Shown piece by piece: positions 25,174-35,433 of a stretch of DNA of 64,000 nt. This stretch comes from Sulfurimicrobium sp963779055 (GTDB lineage: Bacteria; Pseudomonadota; Gammaproteobacteria; Burkholderiales; Sulfuricellaceae): the NCBI GenBank assembly GCA_963779055.1, contig CAVZWN010000004.1:806001-870000 (forward strand), in the 5' to 3' direction. Numbering within the stretch: position 1 is the first letter of the stretch; each line of letters opens with the position of its first letter. The translations under genes were made by a program, and so were the position numbers. The notes under the pieces are model-generated. The model was given only the letters and a program-made list of their open reading frames with translations, ran no database searches and had not been told where the DNA came from.

Positions 25174-25720
25174 ATGCCGCCAAAAGCACCAGATCTAACG
25201 CTCTTGATATGGACGGCAGTAAAACCGTTATTCTGGCTAATCCTTCTCATCATTATCGGAACGGCAATATACGCCTCTTTCATTCGATATCTTAAGAATC
25301 GAGATATAGAACTTGGCGGAACCAACCGGCGTAAATCCTTACACTTCAAAAAAACCACTCACAGAAACAGAGCAGATCTTCTTTCACAGGCTGAAAGAAG
25401 CGTTACCCGAATGTATTGTCCTGGCCCAGGTACAACTTTCCAGCATCATCGGAATAAATAAATTCAAGGCTAAGGGCGAATACTACAAATGGCTGAATCC
25501 CATATTGCAGCAAAGCGTCGATTACCTGGTTTGTTTGCCGGATTTCACCATCGTTGCAGCGGTTGAACTAGATGACAAAAGCCATTGGGGTAAAAAGTCG
25601 AATGATCGAGATGGGAAGAAAGACAAGAACCTTGAAGCTGCTGGAATAACCTTGATCAGATGGCATGCAGAATCAATGCCAACTATTGAAAAAATAAGAC
25701 ATCAGTTTAAGAGTGAGTAA
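25174..25720 (+). pseudogene. DUF2726 protein with N-terminal membrane anchor, apparently frame-split
   Basis: The first frame (from 25174) encodes a membrane helix (LFWLILLIIIGTAIYASFIRYL) and then loses sense. The second frame (open from 25313, TTG start) encodes a DUF2726 domain: PLTETEQIFFHRLKEALPE, VLAQVQLSSII, PDFTIVAAVELDDKSHW, LEAAGITLIRWHAE. In many phage homologues the anchor and DUF2726 domain are one chain; here a one-base change near 25305 would join them. DUF2726 is related to endonuclease-like folds of unproven activity. The domain itself looks intact, so the second frame may be expressed alone. Confidence 0.6.
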
Positions 25721-25772
25721 ACATCCAGATTTAAAGTTGAATCAGCATAAATTTAAGAATACAAAGTGAGAA

Positions 25773-26402
25773 ATGATGACCGACCAAGAAAAAATCCAAA
25801 ATGCAGTCCCGGTTGTTTTGCCATGTTCAGTGGACCAATTTAGTGGGTTCATAGCTGGGCTGCTTGGACAACCACAAGAAGTAGATGGCGGAGAGTTCGG
25901 AACATTCTGTATTGATAAAACAGAAATAATACAAGCTTATCATTTAATTACACAGCGAGTATTTCAACAAAACGGAACAAATCCGATAGCCTTTGAGGTC
26001 ACCATCGTTTATGACGACGGCACGTCCATAAAACTTAACTCATTAAATGATTTCGAAAGTTTTTATGAACCTAAGCCCGTAACTTCTACGGAATGCCATT
26101 TGAACTTCATATATTTGATACAGTTTCCAACATCGGCTGTCCCAGAAAAACAAGAAATTACCATTTCCTATGTGTCATCAACTGAAACAAGATCGAGAAA
26201 ACTACGACTTGCAATATTTGCAGATTCAACCATAGGCATGTTTGCTCGCGGATATATAAGCTACACAGTGAAATACACCGCAAGAACATGGGGTGCAGAT
26301 GTAGAAAGTTTATTAAAGAACTATATCAATCATCAACTCGACAGAAGAAGCTTTTTTCCGCATGAAACAAATGTCGCAGAACACAGCGTTAAAGTCGCGT
26401 AA
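25773..26402 (+). CDS. Hypothetical cargo protein
   Basis: A 209-aa protein of low GC, unlike the host. N-terminal part VVLPCSVDQFSGFIAGLLGQP, middle beta-rich (AFEVTIVYDDGTSIKLNSL), C-terminal helix-rich region (RTWGADVESLLKNYINHQL). No signal peptide or membrane helix. I do not recognise it. AT-rich cargo between repressor and integrase is a typical place for defence or superinfection genes, but nothing in the sequence shows a specific role. Confidence 0.6.
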   Translation: MMTDQEKIQNAVPVVLPCSVDQFSGFIAGLLGQPQEVDGGEFGTFCIDKTEIIQAYHLITQRVFQQNGTNPIAFEVTIVYDDGTSIKLNSLNDFESFYEPKPVTSTECHLNFIYLIQFPTSAVPEKQEITISYVSSTETRSRKLRLAIFADSTIGMFARGYISYTVKYTARTWGADVESLLKNYINHQLDRRSFFPHETNVAEHSVKVA

Positions 26403-26959
26403 TCTCAATAGCAGAGCATATTGCATTGGCACTTTTTTTACATACGGCCAAAGCAGCCTAGCGTCATCTGCCGATGTAAACAAATCCAATTATCGGTCAC
26501 AGTCGATATTCGTCGATATATGGGATCAAGACGTCCAGGTATCAGCGATTTTAAAGCTAAATGGGCCATTATTAAAACGCAAACTCCATGGTGGCTTAGA
26601 TAAGATCTTCTGCATCTAAGTGACAAATTGATGATGGGGGCAATGTTTGTCGTAGGTAAATTCTTTTTGAATATATAGAATCAAATCAGCTGATAGTCGG
26701 AAACCTGGCTGGGCACTCATAGGGCTAAGCAGATACTGATGGCAAGCGAATAAAGCGTATCGCTCAAGTTGTCATGCTCAATACCTATGGAAAGTATCAG
26801 CCTACGAATCACAGCAACAATAACATTAGGCACATCAATCGATTTTTTCTATGATTCTTATGCGAAACGGACTATAAACGGAGTATTGAAAAAGTGCACT
26901 CGCGAATAAATGATTCGCTTTTTGCCTAGATAAATAAGGAAGCAAATTATCTACTCCTA
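26403..26959. other. AT-rich gap before the integrase, no gene seen
   Basis: About 560 bp. Short open frames on both strands lack good starts or coding bias. The integrase promoter is presumably in the AT-rich 3' end. A GGAAG motif sits about 20 bases before the integrase ATG, rather far. Confidence 0.4.
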
Positions 26960-27964
26960 ATGACAATCAAGAAATCACTCTCGGGCTGGACAGTTGATAT
27001 TCAACCAGGTGGCCGTGCTTCAAAGCGTTACCGAAAAACCCTTCCAACAAAAGCAGAAGCACTGGCTTATGAAGCCTGGCTCAAAACAAGAGTTTCTACT
27101 TCCCCTGAGTGGGCCCCTCCAAAACGCGATCTGCGCAAGCTTTCCGATCTGGTCGATCTCTGGCATCAGCATCACGGCGTGAATCTCCGTGCCGGAAAGA
27201 ATACCCGTAGCCGGCTGTTGAATCTTTGTACGGCCATGGGCGATCCGGCCGCAGACAAGTTCAGTACTCAGATGTTTGCAGAGTACAGACAGCGCCGGCT
27301 AGCCGAAGGCATCTCCGCCAATAACCTCAACAGGGAACACGCCTATCTCAGGTCGGTTTTTAACGAGCTGAGAAGAATGGGGCAGTGGAAGGGAGAAAAT
27401 CCGCTTGCTGCTGTGCGGCAGTTTAAGATCGAGGAGCGAGAGCTTTCCTATCTGACCATGGAGCAGATCGAGGCGCTCCTTGCAGCACTTTCAGAAGGGC
27501 GCAGCAGGGATGCCCTTCTGATTTCTAAGATATGCCTTTCTACCGGCGCCAGGTGGAGCGAGGCAGAGGGACTGAAGACCACTCAGGTGCGGGACGGTCA
27601 GGTTCACTTTTCAGGGACGAAGTCGGGCAAGAATCGTTCGGTTCCGATTTCGGAGGAGCTGATGGCCGAACTGGGCCCCAGCATCGAAAAGAGCCTTACT
27701 GGCCGCCTGTTCGTTTATTCATACTCTGCGTTCAGGGAAGGCGTGGAGCGAGCCGGTCTGACATTACCAAGAGGGCAGCTCACGCATGTCCTGCGGCATA
27801 CTTTCGCCAGCCACTTCATGATCAACGGCGGCAACATCCTGGTGCTGCAGAAGCTGTTAGGGCACGGGAGTCTTGCGATGACGATGCGCTATGCACATCT
27901 GGCACCGGATCATCTGCAGGAAGCGAAAACGTTGAATCCGTTATCGCGGTTGACACTTCGTTGA
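26960..27964 (+). CDS. Tyrosine recombinase/integrase
   Basis: A 334-aa protein with an N-terminal arm-binding region, a core-binding helical region (NNLNREHAYLRSVFNELRRMG, about 115-140) and the catalytic domain (about 160-325). Active-site residues are visible: Arg in STGARWSEA, Lys in GTKSGKNRSVP, His/Arg in LTHVLRHTFASHF, His in LLGHGSLAMT and the nucleophile Tyr in MRYAHLAP. It ends 59 bp from the tRNA-Met 3' end and recombines the 46-bp core. Unlike many inoviruses, which use host XerCD at dif, this phage has its own integrase. Confidence 0.93.
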   Translation: MTIKKSLSGWTVDIQPGGRASKRYRKTLPTKAEALAYEAWLKTRVSTSPEWAPPKRDLRKLSDLVDLWHQHHGVNLRAGKNTRSRLLNLCTAMGDPAADKFSTQMFAEYRQRRLAEGISANNLNREHAYLRSVFNELRRMGQWKGENPLAAVRQFKIEERELSYLTMEQIEALLAALSEGRSRDALLISKICLSTGARWSEAEGLKTTQVRDGQVHFSGTKSGKNRSVPISEELMAELGPSIEKSLTGRLFVYSYSAFREGVERAGLTLPRGQLTHVLRHTFASHFMINGGNILVLQKLLGHGSLAMTMRYAHLAPDHLQEAKTLNPLSRLTLR

Positions 27965-27972
27965 CACCTAAA

Positions 27973-28012
27973 AAATTAAGCGGATACGGAAAAACCGTAA
28001 CCGCTTAATTTT
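27973..28012. terminator. Terminator hairpin between integrase and tRNA-Met
   Basis: AAATTAAGCGG (27973-27983) pairs with CCGCTTAATTT (28001-28011), extended by TACGG/CCGTA after one mismatch, around an AAAAA loop and followed by T. Strong in both directions, it separates the integrase from the convergent tRNA/rpoD operon. Confidence 0.8.
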
Positions 28013-28023
28013 ACTACTTAATT

Positions 28024-28069
28024 TGGTGGGCCCGCACGGACTTGAACCGTGGACCAAAGGATTATGAGT
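28024..28069. repeat. attR within the intact tRNA-Met gene
   Basis: 46 bp identical to 15671-15716. Integration in the tRNA 3' half restored the complete gene on this side. Confidence 0.93.
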
Positions 28070-28100
28070 CCTCTGCTCTAACCAACTGAGCTACAGGCCC
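28024..28100 (-). tRNA. tRNA-Met (anticodon CAT)
   Basis: 77 nt with encoded CCA. The acceptor stem GGGCCTG pairs with CGGGCCC (one G-U), the D arm reads TAGCTCAGTTGGTTAGAGC, the anticodon loop is CTCATAA, and the T arm is ACGGTTCAAGTCCGT. The acceptor begins with a normal G-C pair, so it is elongator Met rather than initiator, although tRNA-Ile2 (CAT, modified) cannot be excluded from sequence alone. It lies 8 bp downstream of rpoD and its 3' half is the provirus attachment site. Confidence 0.94.
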
Positions 28101-28108
28101 GGTAAGCG

Positions 28109-30033
<1,925 letters not shown>

Positions 30034-30095
30034 ACCTTGTCCCGAAAAAGCGTTTAACAAAACAGGGCATTATACCCTACTTCCGTATCGATTTT

Positions 30096-31820
30096 TTACT
30101 CTTGCCCGCGCAGCAGCAATTGCTGCAAGCGTGTTTTTTGACTCTCCGTCAGCCCTTGAGCACGCGCCAAGCCAAGCAGCGCGTCAATTTCCCTTTGCCG
30201 GGCCTGCCATTTCAACTGCGCCAGGGCACCCGCAAATTCCTGCTCGATCTCGCCTTCCGCAAAGCGATCTTCCCACTGCATGATTTCCGCTGCCGCATCG
30301 CGCAGCTTCGACTCATGACCGGAACCGCGAAAATGTTCAAGGACTGGCGCCGCATCCTTTAATTGCGGGTGATCCGCCAGAAAATCAAGCAAAGCCTGCA
30401 AAGTGACTTCATCACCCTCTCGCTCGACTTGCTCCAATTCAATCCCCTGAGCCAGCCTCGGCTGCACCAGCAGCAGCTGGATCATCTGCCGCACCAGAGA
30501 AGGCGGATTACGTTTCGCCTTCGGCAGCGCCTTGGGCTTGTGCACAGTTTTAATCTGGAACAGATCCTCAAGCTCAGCCTGGGAAATGCCCGCCAGTTCC
30601 GCCAGCCGCTTGCGCAACATCAGGCTCAAAGCCGGCGCAGCGACCTGCGACAGCAGCGGCCGCGCCAGTTGCAGCAAATGCGCCCGGCCTTCCTGTGTCT
30701 GCATATCCACTTGCGCCGTCAATTCGCGCAGCAAAAACTGCGACAGGGGCAACGCCTCACCCAGCATGGCCTCGAACGCAACCTTGCCCGCACTGCGCAC
30801 ATATGAATCCGGATCTTCGCCCTGCGGGAGAAATAAAAAACTCAGGTGCTTGCCGTCCGCAACCTGGCCAAGACTGTTTTCAAGCGCACGCCAGGCCGCT
30901 TTTCTGCCCGCCGCGTCGCCATCGAAACAGAACACGATGCTATCGCTCTGGCGCAGTAGCTTTTGCACATGGGTCGGCGTCGTCGCAGTGCCCAGCGTCG
31001 CCACGGCATACTCGATGCCGTGCTGTGCCAGCGCCACCACATCCATGTAGCCTTCCACCACCAGCACACGATCCGCCTCGCGAATCGCCTTGCGCGCCTG
31101 GTAGAGGCCATACAATTCCTGCCCTTTTTCAAACAAAGGGGTTTCCGGCGAATTGAGATATTTCGGCTCGCCCTGATCCAGCACGCGGCCGCCAAAACCG
31201 ATCACGGCTCCGCGCGGGTTGATGATGGGAAACATGATGCGATCACGGAAGCGATCGTAGCGCTTGCCGTTTTCGCCCTCGATCACCAGCCCGGCCTGAA
31301 CCAGGGTCCTGGCTTCATAATCAGGAAAAACATCCCGCAGGTTTTGCCAACCTTGCGGCGCAAAGCCGATTCCGAAACGCGCAGCGACTTCACCGGAAAG
31401 GCCGCGCCGCTTGAGATATTCGATTGCCCTGGGCGCACGCTTCAGCTCATCCCGGTAATAACGGGTAGCCAGCAGCATGACTTCTGCCAGGTCCGCGCTC
31501 TGGGCGGAGCGCTGCTTTTCAGCCACGGCCTCCTGCGGCACCGTCATGCCGGCGCTGCGTGCCAGCTCTTCGACCGCTTCCACGAAGCCCAGCCCCTGGT
31601 ATTCCATGACAAAGCTGATCGCGGTGCCGTGCGTCCCGCAGCCGAAGCAGTGATAGAACTGCTTGGTGGGACTAACGCTGAAAGAGGGGGTTTTTTCGCC
31701 GTGGAACGGACAGCAGGCCATGTAGTTCGCGCCTGCCTTTTTCAAAGGGACATAGCGCTCGATGACATCCACGATATCGAGGCGATTCAGCAGATCCTGA
31801 ATGAAAGACTGAGGAATCAC
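30096..31820 (-). CDS. dnaG: DNA primase DnaG
   Basis: A 574-aa primase with an N-terminal CHC2 zinc finger (CCPFHGEKTPSF, FYHCFGCG), the RNA polymerase core with Toprim (VLVVEGYMDVVAL at about 260; FCFDGDAAGRKAA at about 305), and a C-terminal DnaB-interaction domain. It makes RNA primers for replication. It stands between yqeY and rpoD in the macromolecular-synthesis operon. Confidence 0.96.
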   Translation of the reverse strand: MIPQSFIQDLLNRLDIVDVIERYVPLKKAGANYMACCPFHGEKTPSFSVSPTKQFYHCFGCGTHGTAISFVMEYQGLGFVEAVEELARSAGMTVPQEAVAEKQRSAQSADLAEVMLLATRYYRDELKRAPRAIEYLKRRGLSGEVAARFGIGFAPQGWQNLRDVFPDYEARTLVQAGLVIEGENGKRYDRFRDRIMFPIINPRGAVIGFGGRVLDQGEPKYLNSPETPLFEKGQELYGLYQARKAIREADRVLVVEGYMDVVALAQHGIEYAVATLGTATTPTHVQKLLRQSDSIVFCFDGDAAGRKAAWRALENSLGQVADGKHLSFLFLPQGEDPDSYVRSAGKVAFEAMLGEALPLSQFLLRELTAQVDMQTQEGRAHLLQLARPLLSQVAAPALSLMLRKRLAELAGISQAELEDLFQIKTVHKPKALPKAKRNPPSLVRQMIQLLLVQPRLAQGIELEQVEREGDEVTLQALLDFLADHPQLKDAAPVLEHFRGSGHESKLRDAAAEIMQWEDRFAEGEIEQEFAGALAQLKWQARQREIDALLGLARAQGLTESQKTRLQQLLLRGQE

Positions 31821-31841
31821 TGGCGCAAACCCGGAAAATGG

Positions 31842-31872
31842 AAACGCCAGGACGTGTATCCTGGCGCTTTTA
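31842..31872. terminator. Intercistronic hairpin between yqeY and dnaG
   Basis: AAACGCCAGG / CCTGGCGCTTTT around an 8-nt loop. In E. coli an internal terminator before dnaG keeps primase low relative to S21. A similar role is inferred here, though the run of T is clearer on the plus strand. Confidence 0.5.
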
Positions 31873-31902
31873 AATTCAAACCCTAAGCAGGAAAGCGAGC
31901 AA

Positions 31903-32349
31903 TCAAGCGCCCAGCTTCGCCTTGATCAGAGCAGAGACCTTGCCCATATCGGCCCGGCCAGCCACCTGCGGCTTGACTGCAGCCATCACCTTGCCCATGT
32001 CTTTGACGCCAGCTGCGCCAGAGGCGGCAATTGCATCCACCACCATCTGCTCCACTTCGGCATCGGACAAGGCTTGCGGCATATAGGCCTGAAGCACCGA
32101 AACTTCAAATTTCTCGACATCCGCCAGATCGTTGCGCTTCGCGGCTTCATACTGCGAAATCGAGTCCCGGCGCTGTTTGAGCATCTTCTCGATTACAGCA
32201 ACCACCTGCGCATCATCCAGCTCGATACGCTCATCCACTTCGCGCTGCTTGATGGCGGCCTGAAGCAGACGGATAGCCCCAAGACGTGGGGTATCCTTGG
32301 CGCGCATCGCCGTCTTCATGTCTTCGGTGATGCGCTCTCTGAGACTCAT
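31903..32349 (-). CDS. GatB/YqeY domain protein
   Basis: A 148-aa YqeY family protein starting MSLRERITEDMKTAMRAKD, with LGAIRLLQAAIKQREVDER, a middle EVSVLQAYMPQALSD and the C-terminal DMGKVMAAVKPQVAGRADM. It shares a tRNA-amidotransferase-associated fold with GatB; its role is not firmly known. It lies 18 bp after rpsU and before dnaG, conserved in betaproteobacteria. Confidence 0.94.
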   Translation of the reverse strand: MSLRERITEDMKTAMRAKDTPRLGAIRLLQAAIKQREVDERIELDDAQVVAVIEKMLKQRRDSISQYEAAKRNDLADVEKFEVSVLQAYMPQALSDAEVEQMVVDAIAASGAAGVKDMGKVMAAVKPQVAGRADMGKVSALIKAKLGA

Positions 32350-32367
32350 GAGAGGGAGAGGTTTTGC

Positions 32368-32580
32368 TTAGTACAGCTTGGTCGGCAGCATCTGGCTGCG
32401 CAGGCGCTTGTAGTGGCGCTTCACGGCAGCAGCGCCTTTGCGCTTGCGCTCGGCAGTAGGCTTCTCGTAGAACTCGCGGGCACGCAGTTCGTTGAGCAGA
32501 CCGGAACGTTCGATGGTACGGCGGAAACGGCGCAGTGCGACGTCAAACGGTTCGCCTTCTTTTACGCGGACACTTGGCAT
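32368..32580 (-). CDS. rpsU: 30S ribosomal protein S21
   Basis: 70 aa, PSVRVKEGEPFDVALRRFRR followed by a long basic tail (YEKPTAERKRKGAAAVKRHYKR). Normal S21. It heads the rpsU-yqeY-dnaG-rpoD operon and helps initiation at Shine-Dalgarno sites. Confidence 0.97.
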   Translation of the reverse strand: MPSVRVKEGEPFDVALRRFRRTIERSGLLNELRAREFYEKPTAERKRKGAAAVKRHYKRLRSQMLPTKLY

Positions 32581-32668
32581 ATCGTCTTTCTCGACAGAAA
32601 TTAAATGGGAAAAGCGGAGATTCTAACAGAGCAGGCCTGTTTTTCCAAACCCTGATCGCCGTTTTTTC

Positions 32669-32703
32669 TAAAAAACAAGGGCCGCATTGATTTGCGGCCC
32701 TTG
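32669..32703 (-). terminator. Rho-independent terminator of groESL
   Basis: On the minus strand CAAGGGCCGCA / TGCGGCCCTTG (11 bp, 6-nt loop) is followed directly by TTTTTT, 27 bp after the groEL stop. Confidence 0.92.
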
Positions 32704-32729
32704 TGCTTGCTACTCAGGTGAGGCTGGAA

Positions 32730-34376
32730 TTACATCATGCCTTCCATGCCGCCCATACCACCCATGCCACCACCCATACCACCAGCGGCGGAATCATCCT
32801 TCGGCAGCTCGGCTACCATGCAATCGGTAGTCAGCATCAGGCCAGCGACGGAAGCGGCGTTCTGCAGCGCGTAACGGGTTACCTTGGTAGGATCGAGTAC
32901 GCCCATTTCCACCATGTCGCCATATTCACCGGTGCCGGCGTTGTAACCGAAGTTACCCTTGCCTTCGGACACCTTGTTCACCACCACTGAAGGCTCATCA
33001 CCTGCATTGGCAACGATCTGACGCAGCGGCTCTTCGATGGAACGCAGCACGATGGCGATGCCGGCGTCCTGATCGTGGTTTGCGCCTTTCAGCTCCACAA
33101 TCGCAGTACGCGCACGCAGCAGGGCTACGCCGCCGCCAGGAACAATACCTTCTTCCACGGCAGCGCGGGTTGCGTGCAATGCATCTTCCACACGGGCCTT
33201 TTTCTCTTTCATTTCCACTTCGGTCGCAGCACCCACCTTGATCACTGCCACGCCGCCAGCCAGCTTGGCCACGCGCTCCTGCAGCTTCTCGCGATCGTAA
33301 TCGCTGGTGGTTTCTTCGATCTGACGGCGGATTTGCGCAACGCGATTCTTGATGGTTTCTTCGTTGCCTGCGCCATCGATAACGGTGGTTTCTTCCTTGC
33401 CCACTTCGATGCGCTTGGCCTGGCCCAGATCAGCCAGAGCAGCTTTTTCCAGCGTCAGGCCCACTTCTTCGGCAATCACGGTGCCGCCGGTCAGGACAGC
33501 GATGTCTTCCAGCATGGCCTTGCGGCGGTCGCCGAAGCCTGGCGCCTTGACTGCAACCGTCTTCAGAATGCCACGGATGTTGTTCACCACCAGGGTAGCC
33601 AGCGCTTCGCCGTCTACGTCTTCTGCAATGATCAGCAGAGGGCGGCCAGCTTTGGCGACTTGCTCCAGCACCGGCAGCAGGTCACGGATGTTGGAGATTT
33701 TCTTGTCATGCAGCAGCACGAAAGGATTCTCAAGAGCAGCAATCTGGCGCTCTGCGTTGTTGATGAAGTAAGGAGACAGGTAGCCGCGGTCGAACTGCAT
33801 GCCTTCCACTACATCCAGCTCATTGGCCAGACCGGAACCGTCTTCCACGGTGATCACGCCTTCCTTGCCGACCTTGTCCATCGCCTGGGCAATGATATCG
33901 CCGATATCGGCATCGGAGTTGGCGGAAATGGAACCCACCTGGGCGATTTCCTTGTTGGTGGTGCAGGGCTTGGAAATCTTCTTCAGTTCGGCAATGACCA
34001 CTTCCACGGCCTTGTCGATGCCGCGCTTCAGATCCATCGGGTTCATGCCGGCAGCGACGGACTTCATGCCTTCGCGCACGATGGCCTGAGCCAGCACGGT
34101 TGCAGTGGTGGTGCCGTCGCCTGCCACGTCGGAGGTCTTGGAAGCCACTTCCTTCACCATCTGGGCGCCCATGTTCTCGAACCTGTCCTTCAGCTCGATT
34201 TCCTTGGCCACGGACACACCGTCCTTGGTGATGGTCGGGGCGCCGAAAGAACGCTCCAGAACCACGTTACGGCCTTTAGGACCAAGAGTCACCTTGACTG
34301 CGTTGGCCAGAACGTTCACACCTGCCACCATGCGGTGACGAACATCATCACCAAATCTTACGTCTTTAGCTGCCAT
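32730..34376 (-). CDS. groL: Chaperonin GroEL
   Basis: A 548-aa chaperonin of normal length with AAKDVRFGDDVRHRM, the ATP-binding VTLGPKGRNVV and GDGTTTATVLAQ, and the GGM-repeat tail (GGMGGGMGGMGG). It forms the double-ring folding machine with GroES. It follows groES across an 84-bp spacer with a hairpin repeat. Confidence 0.98.
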   Translation of the reverse strand: MAAKDVRFGDDVRHRMVAGVNVLANAVKVTLGPKGRNVVLERSFGAPTITKDGVSVAKEIELKDRFENMGAQMVKEVASKTSDVAGDGTTTATVLAQAIVREGMKSVAAGMNPMDLKRGIDKAVEVVIAELKKISKPCTTNKEIAQVGSISANSDADIGDIIAQAMDKVGKEGVITVEDGSGLANELDVVEGMQFDRGYLSPYFINNAERQIAALENPFVLLHDKKISNIRDLLPVLEQVAKAGRPLLIIAEDVDGEALATLVVNNIRGILKTVAVKAPGFGDRRKAMLEDIAVLTGGTVIAEEVGLTLEKAALADLGQAKRIEVGKEETTVIDGAGNEETIKNRVAQIRRQIEETTSDYDREKLQERVAKLAGGVAVIKVGAATEVEMKEKKARVEDALHATRAAVEEGIVPGGGVALLRARTAIVELKGANHDQDAGIAIVLRSIEEPLRQIVANAGDEPSVVVNKVSEGKGNFGYNAGTGEYGDMVEMGVLDPTKVTRYALQNAASVAGLMLTTDCMVAELPKDDSAAGGMGGGMGGMGGMEGMM

Positions 34377-34405
34377 GTTCTAAATCTCCTTAAGAATTCT
34401 TTGAC

Positions 34406-34433
34406 CGTAGGTCGGGCTTTAGCCCGGCCTACG
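34406..34433. repeat. REP-like hairpin in the groES-groEL spacer
   Basis: CGTAGGTCGGGC / GCCCGGCCTACG with a TTTA loop, one mismatch. This GTAGGTCGGGCT-type palindrome recurs in many proteobacterial genomes. Between groES and groEL it could stabilise or separate transcript parts. Confidence 0.65.
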
Positions 34434-34460
34434 AACATGATTTTTCGTATTGTTTGACTG

Positions 34461-34751
34461 TTAGCCTTCGATCACGCCCATTACGTCTTCTTCGCGCATC
34501 ACCAGCAGTTCATCGCCATCCACCTTGACGGCCTGGCCGGAATATTTGCCGAAAATCACCTTGTCGCCCACTTTCAGGGACAGCGCGCGCAGGGAACCAT
34601 TGTCCATGACCTTGCCTTCACCCACGGCCTGAACCACGCCCATATCCGGCTTCTCTGCTGCATTGCCGGGCAGTACGATACCGGACGAGGTTTTTTCTTC
34701 GGCTTCCAGGCGCTTGACGATCACGCGGTCATGCAAAGGACGAATTTTCAT
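34461..34751 (-). CDS. groES: Co-chaperonin GroES
   Basis: 96 aa, MKIRPLHDRVIVKRLEAEEK, mobile loop KTSSGIVLPGNAAEKPDMG, and ends VDGDELLVMREEDVMGVIEG. It caps the GroEL ring. It is preceded by a CIRCE operator overlapping a sigma-70 promoter. Confidence 0.98.
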   Translation of the reverse strand: MKIRPLHDRVIVKRLEAEEKTSSGIVLPGNAAEKPDMGVVQAVGEGKVMDNGSLRALSLKVGDKVIFGKYSGQAVKVDGDELLVMREEDVMGVIEG

Positions 34752-34804
34752 TGCTTGAATCTCCTGTTGGTTTAACTTGTTGGAATCTCATGGCGACGGA
34801 GTTA

Positions 34805-34831
34805 TTAGCACTCACGTCTGGCGAGTGCTAA
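34805..34831. promoter_or_regulatory. CIRCE operator (HrcA site)
   Basis: A perfect CIRCE: TTAGCACTC, 9 bases, GAGTGCTAA. HrcA repression of groESL is expected; hrcA is not in this window. Confidence 0.96.
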
Positions 34832-34859
34832 TAATAGGGATTGCCCCTTCAAATTTCAA
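34831..34859 (-). promoter_or_regulatory. Sigma-70 promoter of groESL
   Basis: On the minus strand TTGAAA and TATTAT are exactly 17 bp apart. The -10 abuts the CIRCE, so HrcA binding would block initiation. Confidence 0.85.
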
Positions 34860-35013
34860 GGGCATTTTTATGAAATACGTTGGCGCCAGCTGTTAGAAAC
34901 GATCGTTTTTAGCAGCAACCCGGCCTTTTTACATCCTCAATAAAAATTGATATCCAGCAAAGTGAGCACATACTTAGAACACGAAGCATCACAACATACA
35001 ATTGATTGATGAC

Positions 35014-35433
35014 TTACCTGCGCTCACGCCTGCCGGCACGATATTTTTTCCCGTCGAAGGCGTAGCGCGTCATCACCTGGCCATGGCTTTGAGCTGTGCC
35101 TGGCTGTCCCGGATGCATGGTGCCGATATTCCTCAAGCCATGAGACCAGCCTGGCAACAGGAAGGGATCGTCCAGACCATCAATCGTCCCGGCCGGGCAA
35201 GCGCACGGTCCTCGCATGATAAAAAGCTCCCAGCGCATGCTGTCGGGATAGAGAGCGGGAGCATCGCAAGGGACCAGCACCACCTGCAAGCCGCAGCCAT
35301 CCAGATCCAGGTCCGGCACACCATGTGTCGTCACCTCCCAGCTCAATCGGCCATCACGGCTGGTCACGACGTTCTTCACCTGCGGCACTGTCAGGCAGGG
35401 CCCGTCCTCCAGCACAGGCATCTCTTGCGTCAA
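35014..35433 (-). CDS. Hypothetical protein at the end of the eCIS operon
   Basis: About 139 aa. A TTG start overlaps the stop of the DUF4157 gene upstream (TTGA); an in-frame ATG lies 12 bp later. The protein is soluble (SWEVTTHGVPDLDLDGCGLQ, MRWELFIMRGPCACPAG). No family recognised. Tight coupling to the 834-aa DUF4157 gene makes it a candidate chaperone, accessory or immunity protein for it. Confidence 0.6.
   Translation of the reverse strand: MTQEMPVLEDGPCLTVPQVKNVVTSRDGRLSWEVTTHGVPDLDLDGCGLQVVLVPCDAPALYPDSMRWELFIMRGPCACPAGTIDGLDDPFLLPGWSHGLRNIGTMHPGQPGTAQSHGQVMTRYAFDGKKYRAGRRERR

Larger units (their letters stand above)
15671..28069. mobile_element. Integrated filamentous phage (inovirus provirus) in tRNA-Met
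   Basis: About 12.4 kb bounded by a 46-bp direct repeat, the right copy being the 3' end of an intact tRNA-Met gene. It contains the inovirus core on the minus strand (replication protein, ssDNA-binding protein, coat protein, adsorption protein, pVI-like, Zot/pI ATPase, secretin), plus a toxin-antitoxin pair, repressor, cargo and a tyrosine integrase. The cargo segment at about 24.7-26.9 kb is AT-rich relative to the host. Four apparent frameshifts (antitoxin, adsorption protein, repressor, DUF2726 protein) mean either decay or sequence error. Confidence 0.93.
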
